Positions 8,795 through 17,700 of a stretch of DNA of 28,572 nt are shown one piece after another. The translations under genes and the position numbers were made by a program. A model generated the notes under the pieces. That model did not search any database, was not told where the DNA came from, and saw nothing but the letters and a program-made list of their open reading frames with translations. The stretch is taken from the NCBI GenBank assembly GCA_035310125.1, contig DATGEP010000158.1:1-28572 (forward strand). The letters run 5' to 3'. The stretch comes from DATGEP01 sp035310125 (GTDB lineage Bacteria > Chloroflexota > Ktedonobacteria > Ktedonobacterales > JADMIN01). Numbering within the stretch: position 1 is the first letter of the stretch; each line of letters opens with the position of its first letter.

Positions 8795-8884
8795 GCGGTT
8801 GCCGATTCTGCCGGAATACGGGATGAGGGAAGCGGTTGCCGATTCTGCCGGAATTTCACATTGGGTTGCCGATTCTGCCGGAAT
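8795..8884. repeat. three direct repeats of about 22 bp
   Basis: The 19-base core GTTGCCGATTCTGCCGGAA plus a following T occurs three times without mismatch, with cores beginning at 8798, 8835 and 8865. Copies 1 and 2 also share a preceding GCG. Start-to-start distances are 37 and 30, leaving unequal gaps of different sequence. This is too short and irregular for a CRISPR array. Inside the core, CCG and CGG arms give weak dyad symmetry, so it could be a protein-binding site or an intergenic repeat element. Confidence 0.9.
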
Positions 8885-9208
8885 GGTGAACATGGCGGGC
8901 GCTCCTTGCGGATACGGGCGTGGACGCGGGCGAGACGGTGAGACGACAACGCAACGACAGGATGATGGACGCGTGGTGTGATGGCTGGAGGTAGTGTAGT
9001 ACATGACGGAGGGTCCGCGATACGGACTGACACGGGCAATGACGGACAGAAGTGGACGCGAGATTGGGAGCGGTACGCATGTACCAGGGAAAGCGACGAA
9101 GATGAGGGTCAACATGGTGACAGCGGGGGATTCAACGCGGAGCGGGGAGAGACAGCATACGGAGCACCGAACGGAGTCGTTGCCGATGTCGTCGGAACCT
9201 GGGTGCGT

Positions 9209-9245
9209 CATCCCCTCCTCCCGCTTTTGGAAGGAGAAGGGGATG
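9209..9245. repeat. 13-bp inverted repeat downstream of the Mo hydroxylase gene
   Basis: CATCCCCTCCTCC and GGAGAAGGGGATG pair with one mismatch (G-U compatible in one orientation) around an 11-base loop. It lies 27 bases beyond the stop of the minus-strand gene, where a transcript end would be expected, but no T run follows on that strand. It could be a terminator-like hairpin or a dispersed repeat. Confidence 0.55.
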
Positions 9246-9271
9246 GTGGAGTTGCCGAATTCGCCGAGACT

Positions 9272-11638
9272 TCACGAGGAGCTTGCCGCGCGCATCAACG
9301 TCCAGACCTTTTCGGGACGTAACGGCATGTCTATCGCGGTTATGCCGAGCGGGGCCAGCGCATCCAACACCGCGTTCACGATAGTTGGCGGCGCGGCGAT
9401 GGCGCCGGCTTCACCGATACCTTTTGCCCCAAGGGGGTTGCCGGGAGCGGGTGTTTCGACGCTATCGCACTCGAAGGTAGGGAGCTGGCTGGCTTTGGGG
9501 AGCGCGTAGTCCAGCAGGGTGCCGCTGAGGATTTGTCCATCCTGATCATATAGCACTTCCTCAAAGAGCGCCTGGCCGATGCCCTGCGCCAGAGCGCCAT
9601 GTGCCTGGGCTTCCGCGAGATAGTGACTGACCACACGGCCACAATCGTCTACGGCGACATAGCTGAGGATATGTACCTCGCCGGTATCACGGTCTACTTC
9701 GACGACCGCAGCGTGCGAGCCTGACGAAAACGTCAGGCCTGGGGGAGTGAACGAGCGCCACGCCGCCAGCCCCTCAATTGAAGCTCCATTGGCGGGATTG
9801 GGTGGCTCGTGCTCGATCAGGTCCGGCTGCTCTTCAACCGCGCGGGCCAACTCCGCGAGCTCGACGTTTCGCGACGGCATGCCTCGAACAGAGATACGAC
9901 CATCCACGACGACCAGATCATCGGGGGATGCCTCAAGACGGTCGGCGGCGAGTTTGACGGCTTTGTCGCGGGCCGCCTGTGCCGCCAGCAACGTCGCCGA
10001 GCCGGAGAACTGGGTCACCCGGCTCCCAAAGGTGCCGAGGCTATACCCGGGCAGGGCGGAGTCGTTCAATTCAACGCTGACCCGCGAACCTGGCACATCG
10101 AAGACCTGGGCAACGATCTGTGCGAGCGCGGTGAGATGGCCCTGACCATTGGTCGAGACGCCGGTCTGGAGGAGCAGCGCGCCATCGGAGAGAATGCGGA
10201 CGGTGGCGGCTTCCTGGGGCGCGCCTTCGGGCGGAATCAGCCCGCCGGTGATCTCGACGAATGAGGAGACGCCGATGCCGAGGGGATTCTGCTCGGGGTG
10301 TGTGCGCCGCTCGACCTGCCGCGCGCGCCAGCCCGCATAGTCCGCGCGCGCAACCGCCTTTTCGAGAGCCGCCTGATAGTTGCCACTGTCGTAGACGAGG
10401 CCCGTGGGCGTGCTGTAGGGGAAGGCATCGGGGGCGATCAAGTTGCGACGACGCACCTCGACGGGGTCCAGGTGAAGCTCATGCGCGACGCGGTCTACGA
10501 CGCGCTCCACAAGGTATGTCGCTTCGGGACGACCCGCACCGCGATAGGCTCCCGTGGGCGGTTTGTTGGTCAGCACGCCGACAATCTCGGCAGCGATGGC
10601 TTCGATGCGGTACGGCCCGCAGAGCATTTGCGTGGTGAAGATTGGGAGCACCGGCGCGACACCAATGAGAAATGCACCGAGGTCCGCGATGGTACGGACG
10701 CGCATGCCAAGGATGCGGCCTTCCGGTGTGTAGGCCGCTTCGACATAGTTGATCTGGCCGCGGCCGTGGGTTTGGGCTTGCAGATTCTCGCTGCGATCCT
10801 CGATCCACTTGATAGGACGGCCATAGCGGACGGCAAGCGCAGCCGCGATAAGCTCTTCACCGAGAAACTCGACTTTGGTGCCGAACCCGCCCCCTACATC
10901 GGCATTGATGACATGAATGGACGTGGAGGGGATACCAAGTGATTGAGAGAGGGCTTGCCGGGCGCCAAAGACGCTTTGTGAGGAGAGCCACGCCGTGAGC
11001 TGCCCCGTCTCGGAGATGTAGTCAAACATGCACCCGCGCGGTTCCATGGGGCTGGCAGCGAGGCGCTGGTTCACAAGGCGAAGATTGATGGTGCCGCTCG
11101 CTTGTGCGATAGCCGCGTCAATATTCTCAGCGCCGAAAGGCATACGGTAGATTTCGTTGGCGCCGATTTCCGGATACAGGAGCGGCGCGTCGGGACGTAA
11201 TGCCTCCTCGGGGTCTGTGACGGCAGGGAGCGGCTCGAAGTCTATCTGGACAAGGAGGCGCGCGTCGGCGGCGGCGTAACTGGTTTCAGCAAGCACGATG
11301 GCGACCGGATCACCAATGTAGCGAGCGGTATCTATAGCTAGCGGGCGCCGATCGGTTTGCTTGCCGCCGGGCACTGGGAAACTTTCCAGCAGTGGCATGT
11401 TTCCAGCGAGCTCATTTCCCATAGTAATCGCGACGACGCCTGGCACGGCGCTCGCCTGTGCGGCGCTCATTGCCCCGATGCGGGCATGGGCATGTGGACT
11501 GCGGACAACGGCCATGTAGAGCGCGTCGGGTCGTCCGGTGGGCGGGCGAAGATCGTCCACATATTGACCACGCCCCGTAATAAGTCGCTCATCTTCGCGA
11601 CGTCGCTCGAAGCCGGGTGGAATGCGTTGCTCGGTCAT
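9272..11638 (-). CDS. xanthine dehydrogenase-family molybdopterin-binding subunit (form II CoxL-like)
   Basis: 788 residues, full length for the large molybdenum-cofactor subunit of aerobic carbon monoxide dehydrogenase/xanthine oxidase-type hydroxylases. Landmarks are DERLITGRGQYVDDL at the N-terminus, SPHAHARI, the GGGFGTK cofactor motif (249-255), AYRGAGR (364-370), and GAKGIGEAG near the C-terminus with the catalytic Glu at about 743. True CO dehydrogenases carry an AYxCSFR active-site loop; AYRGAGR marks the form II group, whose substrates are largely unknown. Start at 11638 is supported by GAGGAG about ten bases upstream. No small [2Fe-2S] or medium FAD subunit lies beside it, although such enzymes normally work as three-subunit complexes, so its partners must be encoded elsewhere or it is solitary. 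Neighbours on both sides look unrelated. Confidence 0.93.
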   Translation of the reverse strand: MTEQRIPPGFERRREDERLITGRGQYVDDLRPPTGRPDALYMAVVRSPHAHARIGAMSAAQASAVPGVVAITMGNELAGNMPLLESFPVPGGKQTDRRPLAIDTARYIGDPVAIVLAETSYAAADARLLVQIDFEPLPAVTDPEEALRPDAPLLYPEIGANEIYRMPFGAENIDAAIAQASGTINLRLVNQRLAASPMEPRGCMFDYISETGQLTAWLSSQSVFGARQALSQSLGIPSTSIHVINADVGGGFGTKVEFLGEELIAAALAVRYGRPIKWIEDRSENLQAQTHGRGQINYVEAAYTPEGRILGMRVRTIADLGAFLIGVAPVLPIFTTQMLCGPYRIEAIAAEIVGVLTNKPPTGAYRGAGRPEATYLVERVVDRVAHELHLDPVEVRRRNLIAPDAFPYSTPTGLVYDSGNYQAALEKAVARADYAGWRARQVERRTHPEQNPLGIGVSSFVEITGGLIPPEGAPQEAATVRILSDGALLLQTGVSTNGQGHLTALAQIVAQVFDVPGSRVSVELNDSALPGYSLGTFGSRVTQFSGSATLLAAQAARDKAVKLAADRLEASPDDLVVVDGRISVRGMPSRNVELAELARAVEEQPDLIEHEPPNPANGASIEGLAAWRSFTPPGLTFSSGSHAAVVEVDRDTGEVHILSYVAVDDCGRVVSHYLAEAQAHGALAQGIGQALFEEVLYDQDGQILSGTLLDYALPKASQLPTFECDSVETPAPGNPLGAKGIGEAGAIAAPPTIVNAVLDALAPLGITAIDMPLRPEKVWTLMRAASSS

Positions 11639-11660
11639 GCTGGCGACTCCTCGCAGGCGT

Positions 11661-11716
11661 GCGCAGCCTGCTGCGCTCGTACAATACGCGGAACACAGGC
11701 GACCGCAGCAAGCTGC
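11661..11716. repeat. two GC-rich hairpins upstream of the Mo hydroxylase gene
   Basis: GCGCAG-CCTG-CTGCGC (11661-11676) is a perfect 6-bp hairpin and GCAGC-AA-GCTGC (11705-11716) a second related one. Both lie 20-80 bases upstream of the start on the minus strand and may fall in the leader RNA. The sequence resembles a dispersed intergenic repeat more than a regulator site. Copy number elsewhere in the genome cannot be seen from here. Confidence 0.4.
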
Positions 11717-11859
11717 GCCCCTACACGTATCGCATTACGTGGCCGGGTTGCCAATGGAATGTGGCCACCATCATATCACGCGATACGCCATTGTCGGGGC
11801 CACGCAGGATAGCAATTACATACCCCTACGGCGCATGCTCAGAATCACGTACATGGGCC

Positions 11860-13653
11860 TTACGAGCCGCGACGAAACAACGATTTTATGGAGGCAAAGA
11901 CGCCCCGTGGTGGAGGCGATGCGACGAGACCGGGAGATGGGGAGCCAGCAGCCACGGGAACCGGCTCCGCAGGAGGTTCCACACCCTGGAGCGCGGATGC
12001 GGAAGGGCTCGCGGTCTGGGTGTCGTGGCTAACGCTCACCATCGCGCCAGCAACCGGCTGGCCGACGAGCGCGGCGAGAGCGCTGAGTAGAGCGGCGCCG
12101 TTGGGTGAGCCTAATCCTGTGCAGGCATCCCACCCGGGACCGGCGGAGTAGCCATCATTCGCGCCGGAGATGATGTCGCGCATGACGCTGGCGGGAGTGA
12201 CCTGCTGATAGAGGATGGGGTTGAGGAAACCAACAGGCTTGCCAAGCTGCTGGTTGAGCAGCGCGACCAGTCCCGCCCAGAGTGGGGCGACTGCGCTGGT
12301 GCCGCCTATGACGAATGACTGACCATCCACCTGGACGAGATAGCCAGTCTGAGGATCGGCATTGCCGGAGACATCGGGCACGCCGCGACCAACGCGACCG
12401 CCGGGATTTGCCGAAGCCGGTACGCCCGCATTTGCTTGCCAGGTTGGGAGGTCAAACGTATCACTGATACCGCCGCCGGTGGCGGCGCCGTTGCCATCAT
12501 TCCAGACGGTCTCGCTGGAGATTGTGGCGCCCGACCCGGTGAGCGTCGTGCCGCCGCAGCCCAACGCGAACGGACTGGAGGCGGGGAAGTCCACATGGAG
12601 CAAGCCGTCGCCCACGCCGTCTGAGGCGCCGCTGTCGCCTGCCGCTGCGCAGATGGTCACGCCGAGCACGCCAGCATCCTGAAACGCCTGGGTCATCTGC
12701 TGTTGCGCTTGAGCCGTCCACGTAGATTCCGGCCCCCCCCAACTGATGGAGATGACGGAGGGCGTGTTTGTCGTATCGTGTACGGCGGTCGTTATAGCAT
12801 CGAGGAAGCCCTGGTCGGTGTTAGGAGCAAAGTAGACGGCGATGCGGGCGCCGGGCGCGAGCGCGCCCGCAACTTCAATGTCGAGCATCACTTCGCCATC
12901 CGCGCTGTTGGGGTCGCCAGTGGGGCTATTAGAGCCGCCGTCTACCGGGACACTGACGGGGGTTGGGGATGCAAGGCCAAGGGTGTTGAAGTAAGCATCC
13001 AGGTCGCTCTGCTGGTAGCCGCCGCCAAGCTCGATGATGCCGATGGTTTGACCCTGCCCATGGCCGGCGGTCGGGAAATTGTAGAGAGCCGACAGCTGGG
13101 GAGGCGTGTAGGAGGTTTGGGCGGCGTTGACGGCGAGGATGATGGGGGTGTGCGGTCGAAATGATTGGAGGCGCATGCCGGCTTGCGGGCGCTCATCCAG
13201 TCCGAAGACGCCGGTGACGATACTGGAAAGCTCGGCGGGGATGTACACATGTCCAGTGCGCCCACGAAAGGTCGTGCCGTTCAGGGTGTAGTGGCGCAGG
13301 TCAACCTGGAATGCGGCGTTCAGGTCGGCGACGGTTCCTGAGAGCACAATGACACGGCGCGCGATACTCGACTCGACAACGGAAAGGCGATGATCCTGAG
13401 CGAATTGCGCCACGCGCGCGATGTCCGCCGGATCGGCGCCGAAACGGGCGGCAAACTCCTCGCGTGAAAGCGGCTGCTCCGCAACGGTCGGCGCGCTCGT
13501 GGACTGCGCTTGTGCGGCGGCACGTGGCCGCAGGTAGACGCTGACCTGCACACGAGCTGCTGGATCGGCAGGGCCGACGAGTGTGGCGTTGAGCGGCTCG
13601 GGGCGCTCGCTGCCGGGCACCTCGAGGTAGCGGGGGGCGACAGGCTCGGACAT
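11860..13653 (-). CDS. S53 family serine-carboxyl peptidase (sedolisin/kumamolisin type)
   Basis: 597 residues. A pro-kumamolisin-type activation domain (about 10-165: RVQVSVYLRPR, LSREEFAARFGAD, VDLRHYTLNGTTFRGR) precedes the catalytic domain (about 180-540). The Glu-Asp-Ser triad is visible: Glu254 and Asp258 in DGEVMLDIEV, and Ser453 in GGTSAVAPLWAG, with the oxyanion Asp340 in AAAGDSGAS. The calcium site (RDIISGANDGYSAGPGWDACTGLG) is present. These enzymes are usually active at acid pH and mature by removing the pro-domain. No signal peptide is seen. A low-complexity Pro/Ser/Ala tail of about 55 residues ends in a basic FASIKSLFRRGS. Start at 13653: GGAGGAG lies just before this ATG, inside an in-frame ATG at 13665; the frame extends to a TTG at 13686. 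Confidence 0.95.
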   Translation of the reverse strand: MSEPVAPRYLEVPGSERPEPLNATLVGPADPAARVQVSVYLRPRAAAQAQSTSAPTVAEQPLSREEFAARFGADPADIARVAQFAQDHRLSVVESSIARRVIVLSGTVADLNAAFQVDLRHYTLNGTTFRGRTGHVYIPAELSSIVTGVFGLDERPQAGMRLQSFRPHTPIILAVNAAQTSYTPPQLSALYNFPTAGHGQGQTIGIIELGGGYQQSDLDAYFNTLGLASPTPVSVPVDGGSNSPTGDPNSADGEVMLDIEVAGALAPGARIAVYFAPNTDQGFLDAITTAVHDTTNTPSVISISWGGPESTWTAQAQQQMTQAFQDAGVLGVTICAAAGDSGASDGVGDGLLHVDFPASSPFALGCGGTTLTGSGATISSETVWNDGNGAATGGGISDTFDLPTWQANAGVPASANPGGRVGRGVPDVSGNADPQTGYLVQVDGQSFVIGGTSAVAPLWAGLVALLNQQLGKPVGFLNPILYQQVTPASVMRDIISGANDGYSAGPGWDACTGLGSPNGAALLSALAALVGQPVAGAMVSVSHDTQTASPSASALQGVEPPAEPVPVAAGSPSPGLVASPPPRGVFASIKSLFRRGS

Positions 13654-13954
13654 GGTCTCCTCCATCGTGAATGCCGGGTTCGCCAAACGTTGCGTGTGGC
13701 TGGCTGGTCATTTCGCCTCGTTGCATGTGGCTCGCTGCTTCATAGTTAAGTCGCCGATCTGCTCCGCTGGCAAGGGTGGAGCACAATGCGTTCCATACGC
13801 AACTCCGACGTGCCGACTGCCAGGGTGTACCGCGCAGCAAGTGGGTTGCCGATTTGGCTGGACTTCAGCGACAGCGGAATAGGAGCCGCGCGGCGATGAC
13901 GCGCTGGCAGCGTAGCACAAACGAGAGGGAAAGCGATACGGTCATGTCCGGTCA
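13654..13954. other. intergenic region between ABC operon and S53 peptidase gene
   Basis: About 300 bases with no gene. It carries the 3' end of the ABC transporter operon and the presumed promoter of the peptidase gene (minus strand). It contains a 19-bp direct repeat at 13688-13737 and a degenerate copy of the 8795-8884 repeat core at 13844-13862. A short perfect palindrome GCCGCGCGGC lies at 13885-13894. I see no convincing -35/-10 pair. Confidence 0.5.
13688..13737. promoter_or_regulatory. 19-bp direct repeat upstream of S53 peptidase (operator candidate)
   Basis: CGTTGCGTGTGGCTGGCTG (13688-13706) and CGTTGCATGTGGCTCGCTG (13719-13737) match at 17 of 19 positions and start 31 bases apart, close to three DNA turns. 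They lie 35-84 bases before the chosen start of the minus-strand peptidase gene, where a transcription factor could bind. The regulator is unknown. Confidence 0.35.
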
Positions 13955-14728
13955 TCAGCCGTCAGCGGTATGGAAGGGTGAGGAGTCCACGGCGGTGATG
14001 ATGTGGCCATCGCGCATGTGGACGATGCGATCAGCACGCGCACCGATGTCGGCTGCATGGGTCACGAGGACGAGCGTTTGGCCGCGAGTGCGGTTGAGAT
14101 CGCCGAGGAGACGCAGAATCTCGCCCGCGGCATCGCTGTCTAGATTGCCGGTTGGCTCGTCGGCCCATACGATAGCGGGATCGTTCACGAGCGCGCGGGC
14201 AATGGCGACGCGCTGGCGCTGACCGCCGGATAGCTCGGCTGGCTTGTGGCGCTCACGCTGGGAGAGGCCGACGGCGTCCAGCATCTCGCGGGCGCGTTTG
14301 CGGGCGAGAGAAGGCCGCACTCGCAGAATGAGTAATGGGAGCTCGACATTCTCAATGGTGCTAAGAACGGGCAGCAGGTTGAAGTTCTGAAAGACGAAGC
14401 CCATGGTGCGGGCGCGGAAGTCCGTGCGCCTGGCGTCGCTCATGGTCGCGAGGTCGTGGCCGTCAATCTCCACGCGCCCGGCATCCACGGTATCCAGGCC
14501 GGCGAGGCAGTTGAGCAGCGTGGTTTTGCCGCAGCCACTGGGTCCCATTATGGCTACCATCTCGCCGCGAGCGACGGCGAGGTTGACATCGTTGAGAGCG
14601 GTGACTGCGAGGCCATGGGCACGATAGATTTTGCGCAGTCCCGCGGCATCCACGATGTGCCGGCTATCGCGCGGGGCTGCCGGTGCAACGGGGGAGAACG
14701 GGTCAGCTGGCTTGCCGGTGAGTTTCAT
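13955..14728 (-). CDS. ABC transporter ATP-binding protein (MacB/LolD type)
   Basis: 257 residues; the ATPase that drives the FtsX-like permease encoded just upstream. Walker A GPSGCGKTT (62-70), Q-loop Gln114 in FVFQNFNLLP, signature LSGGQ (166-170), Walker B ending in Asp190-Glu191 (VWADEPTGNLD), and H-loop His224 in LVTHAAD are all intact. The FQNFNLLP and EPTGNLDS wording is typical of the MacB/LolD/FtsE branch, which works mechanically on envelope substrates instead of carrying solutes through the membrane. An N-terminal extension of about 22 residues precedes the domain. The start lies only nine bases after the permease stop, with AAGGA overlapping that gap, so the two are translated together. 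Substrate unknown. Confidence 0.95.
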   Translation of the reverse strand: MKLTGKPADPFSPVAPAAPRDSRHIVDAAGLRKIYRAHGLAVTALNDVNLAVARGEMVAIMGPSGCGKTTLLNCLAGLDTVDAGRVEIDGHDLATMSDARRTDFRARTMGFVFQNFNLLPVLSTIENVELPLLILRVRPSLARKRAREMLDAVGLSQRERHKPAELSGGQRQRVAIARALVNDPAIVWADEPTGNLDSDAAGEILRLLGDLNRTRGQTLVLVTHAADIGARADRIVHMRDGHIITAVDSSPFHTADG

Positions 14729-14737
14729 CGGGAATCC

Positions 14738-17700
14738 TTACTCGTAGCGCAGCGCGTCGGCGGGAGCGACGCGGCCAGCCTGCCACGCGGGAAGTAGCGC
14801 GGCAATGGTGGACGCCAACAGGGATGCGATGCAGATGGCGATCAGCTCCTTCCAGGGGATGACAAGCGTAAGACCAGACTGGACCGGCTCGAAGAAGTCC
14901 ACGGCAAAGACGTTACGGCAGAGTATCAGGCCAAGGACAAGGCCGATGGCTGTGCCCACCGCGCCCACAAGCAGCGACTCGATGAGGAAGCCAAGCTGGA
15001 CATGCAGGCTATGGAAACCCAGCGCGCGCAACATGCCGATCTGCTGGCGGCGCTCAACAACTGCGCGCGACCCGGTGACGGCGAGAGCGGCCATGCCCAC
15101 AAGCAAGGTGAGGCCGACAAGACCGACCAGGACACGGCTGATGAGGACGCGCGGCCCATTGATATCGAGGAGGACATCTTGCAGGACGGTCGTCTCGAAG
15201 CCGAAATCAATCAACGAGGAGCCGATCTGGAGCGATGTGGTGCGGGCATCGCCGCCGGGTTTTACTTTGAAGTAGTAATACTCGTTGCCGAAGGGTGGCA
15301 AGCCGGATTCGACGGGCGCGAACGTGGCGAGCGACCCGAAGAGGCCGGTGCGCTGGCCGGTGAGGTTCTGGACGATGCCGACGATCGTTAACTTGGCCGC
15401 GGCGCCGCCACGCAGGTCGGCTGCCCAGATGCGAGCGGGCGCGATGGTGCCGGAATGCGTGACGATGGGGTCAAGATGAAGCAGCAACTCGTTGAAGAGC
15501 TCCGGGTTCTGGGAGACGACGCTGAATTGCGCAAGCAGGCCAGTCGGGTCGGCGGTTTGAGCACCACGACCATTCAAGGCGTCCAGACTGGATAGGCCGG
15601 GCAGACCGGCGGCAATGGGTGGTCCGATGAAATGTGGTGGATCTACCGGAGGCGGCAGCTGAATTCCCAGGCTAGCGGCATCCTGATCGCTCAGGGCGCC
15701 AGCGTCAACTACCACGTCACCGGGATGGGTGCGAACGGCTTGCCAGACGGCGGCGTCACTAGTGAAGCCGGAGGCGCGGGCGATGAGTGGGAGACCTACA
15801 CCGTTCAGAAAGGCGCCCTGAATCGCGGAGACGGGATAGACGCTCCAGCGAGCGTTCGACGCGCCCGGCTGGAGGAGACCGAGCGGCAAAGGTGTGGCGG
15901 AGCTGACGGCTGCGATGTTCGAGGCGGCGCCGGTGCGGGCAAGCGCGGCGTCTATGCGGCTGACGCCGCCAACTGGTTGAAAGAGCGGCTGCCCGGCGAT
16001 ATCGTACCCCGACGCTTGCTGTGGGATCGTGTCGTAACTCTGTGTGGCGGACGCGGCGATGCAGGCCATGACGACCATCGTGAAGCAGACGAGCGCGAAG
16101 AGCGAGAGGCTGATACCTGTGCGAAAACGGTGGTGGGCGGGATAGACCAGCGACATGCGCACGATGTGGCGCAGACGGCCAATGCGCGTCAATAGCCAGC
16201 TGATGGGCAGGAGGAGGAGATCGAGATTGGGAGCCAGCGCCCAGACGGTGCCGAAGACCATCATAACGCCGGCCACGAAGAAGGTTTGGATGCCGCCGAC
16301 GCCAAAGCGGGAGAATCCACTGTTTCGGAGCGCGTCGAACGGCAAGGACCAGTAGAGGGCGAGGGCAGCTCCAACGAGCAGCGTCGTGAGGCGGTCGAGC
16401 AGCGTTGTGGAGCGTCCCACAATGCCCACCGAGTCGTGATGATGCCTCAGGCGTAAGACGGCGATGAGCGCCGAGAGGGCGAGCGAGCGGAGCGATAACG
16501 CGACGCCGAGGGCGAGGAGCGACAGGCCGAACGAAAAGAGCAGCTCGTCGGAGGAGTCAATGCCCCGACGGAGCAGCACCCAGCCGAGGATAAGTGGCAC
16601 CGGGCCTCGTGTGATAAGCGCCGAGAGCACCGTTGCCCAGGTGATAATCGCGTGGGCTGGCACTCGCCACACCGCGAGACCAGCGCCGAGGGCGTTCCGG
16701 AGAAGGGCGAGCAGGCTGCGGCGCATAGGCGGCGGCTCAGGGAGGTCGCGCAAGGCCGCCGCGACTGTCATCCGGCTGACGCTCCAGGCGGCAAGCCCGA
16801 TGGTGACAAGCGTGGCCAGCAGGCCAAGGCAGAAGGCTACGATGATGCTCTGTGGCTGGATGGAGATCTTGAGTGGGAAGCCGATGCGGGCTACGGTGGG
16901 GCTGACGAGCAACACGACGGCTATGCCGAGTCCCAGGCCAGTGAGAATGCCGCCGAACGCGGCAAGAACATCGTAGACGCCGCCCTCAAACAGCAGCATG
17001 CGGACAATGTGGGAGCGGCGTACACCGAGCGCACGCAGCATGCCAAGCTCGGCGCGGCGCTCGGCGGCGAGCAGGACGAAAATCAAAAAGATCAGTAGGA
17101 GGCCGATCGCGAGAGAGAAGAGGGTGAACAGCGCGAGGATGCGACCGAAAATATCCTGGGCGCGTAAGGCGAAGTTGATCCCGTCCTGCTTGACTTTATC
17201 CACATAGAAATGCCCGGTGAGCACGGTGTAGATCTGGTCCTCGATCTGATCGCTGTAGCTGACGCCGGTGAGTCCATCGCCGGTGTTGGCAACGAAGATA
17301 TGGTTGATGGAGCCACCCGCGTGAGTCATCGCCTGAAGCTGCGACAGGGAAATGACGATAGCGGGCGGATCGCCAAGCGGACCGCCGGCAACGATGGCGC
17401 GGACCCGGAACTGGTAGCGATGGCCCGGCCACAGCGTTGAGTAGAGATAGACCGTGTCGCCAATATGGGCATCAAGCGTCTTCGCGGTGCTTGAGTTGAG
17501 ATAGAGGTCGCCGGAGCGCAGCGCGGAGACAGGTGCGGGCGTGTTGGATGTCGTGCGCAGATCGGCTAGCGGCCCCGCGGCATCGCCCGCGAGCGCGAAG
17601 GTTGTGATGCCGCCGTGGACCTGGCGAGCTGTCTCATCGGCGACGAGGATATTTAGGACGACGAGGGCAGGTGCGACGCCAGCTACCCGGGTGTCGCCGG

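Larger units (their letters stand above)
8511..9271. other. 760-base non-coding region
   Basis: No frame on either strand has protein-like composition or a known domain. The region holds the presumed promoter of the DUF255 gene (right side, minus strand), three tandem copies of a repeat (8795-8884), two degenerate copies (9178-9198 and 9251-9269), and a long inverted repeat (9209-9245) just past the stop of the molybdenum hydroxylase gene. The middle part, 8930-9180, is purine-rich on the plus strand and shows nothing I can name. Confidence 0.6.

Noticed and set aside
8795..8884. CRISPR array
   Set aside because: Only three units of about 20 bases, gaps of about 10-17 bases of unequal length, and no cas genes in the window.
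8564..9509. Open frames in the non-coding region (minus 215 codons, plus 168 codons)
   Set aside because: The translations are low-complexity, contain the DNA repeats read as protein, and lack any recognisable fold or conserved motif.
9272..11638. Genuine aerobic carbon monoxide dehydrogenase large subunit (coxL)
   Set aside because: The active-site loop is AYRGAGR, not the AYxCSFR loop of true CO dehydrogenases, and no coxM or coxS is adjacent.
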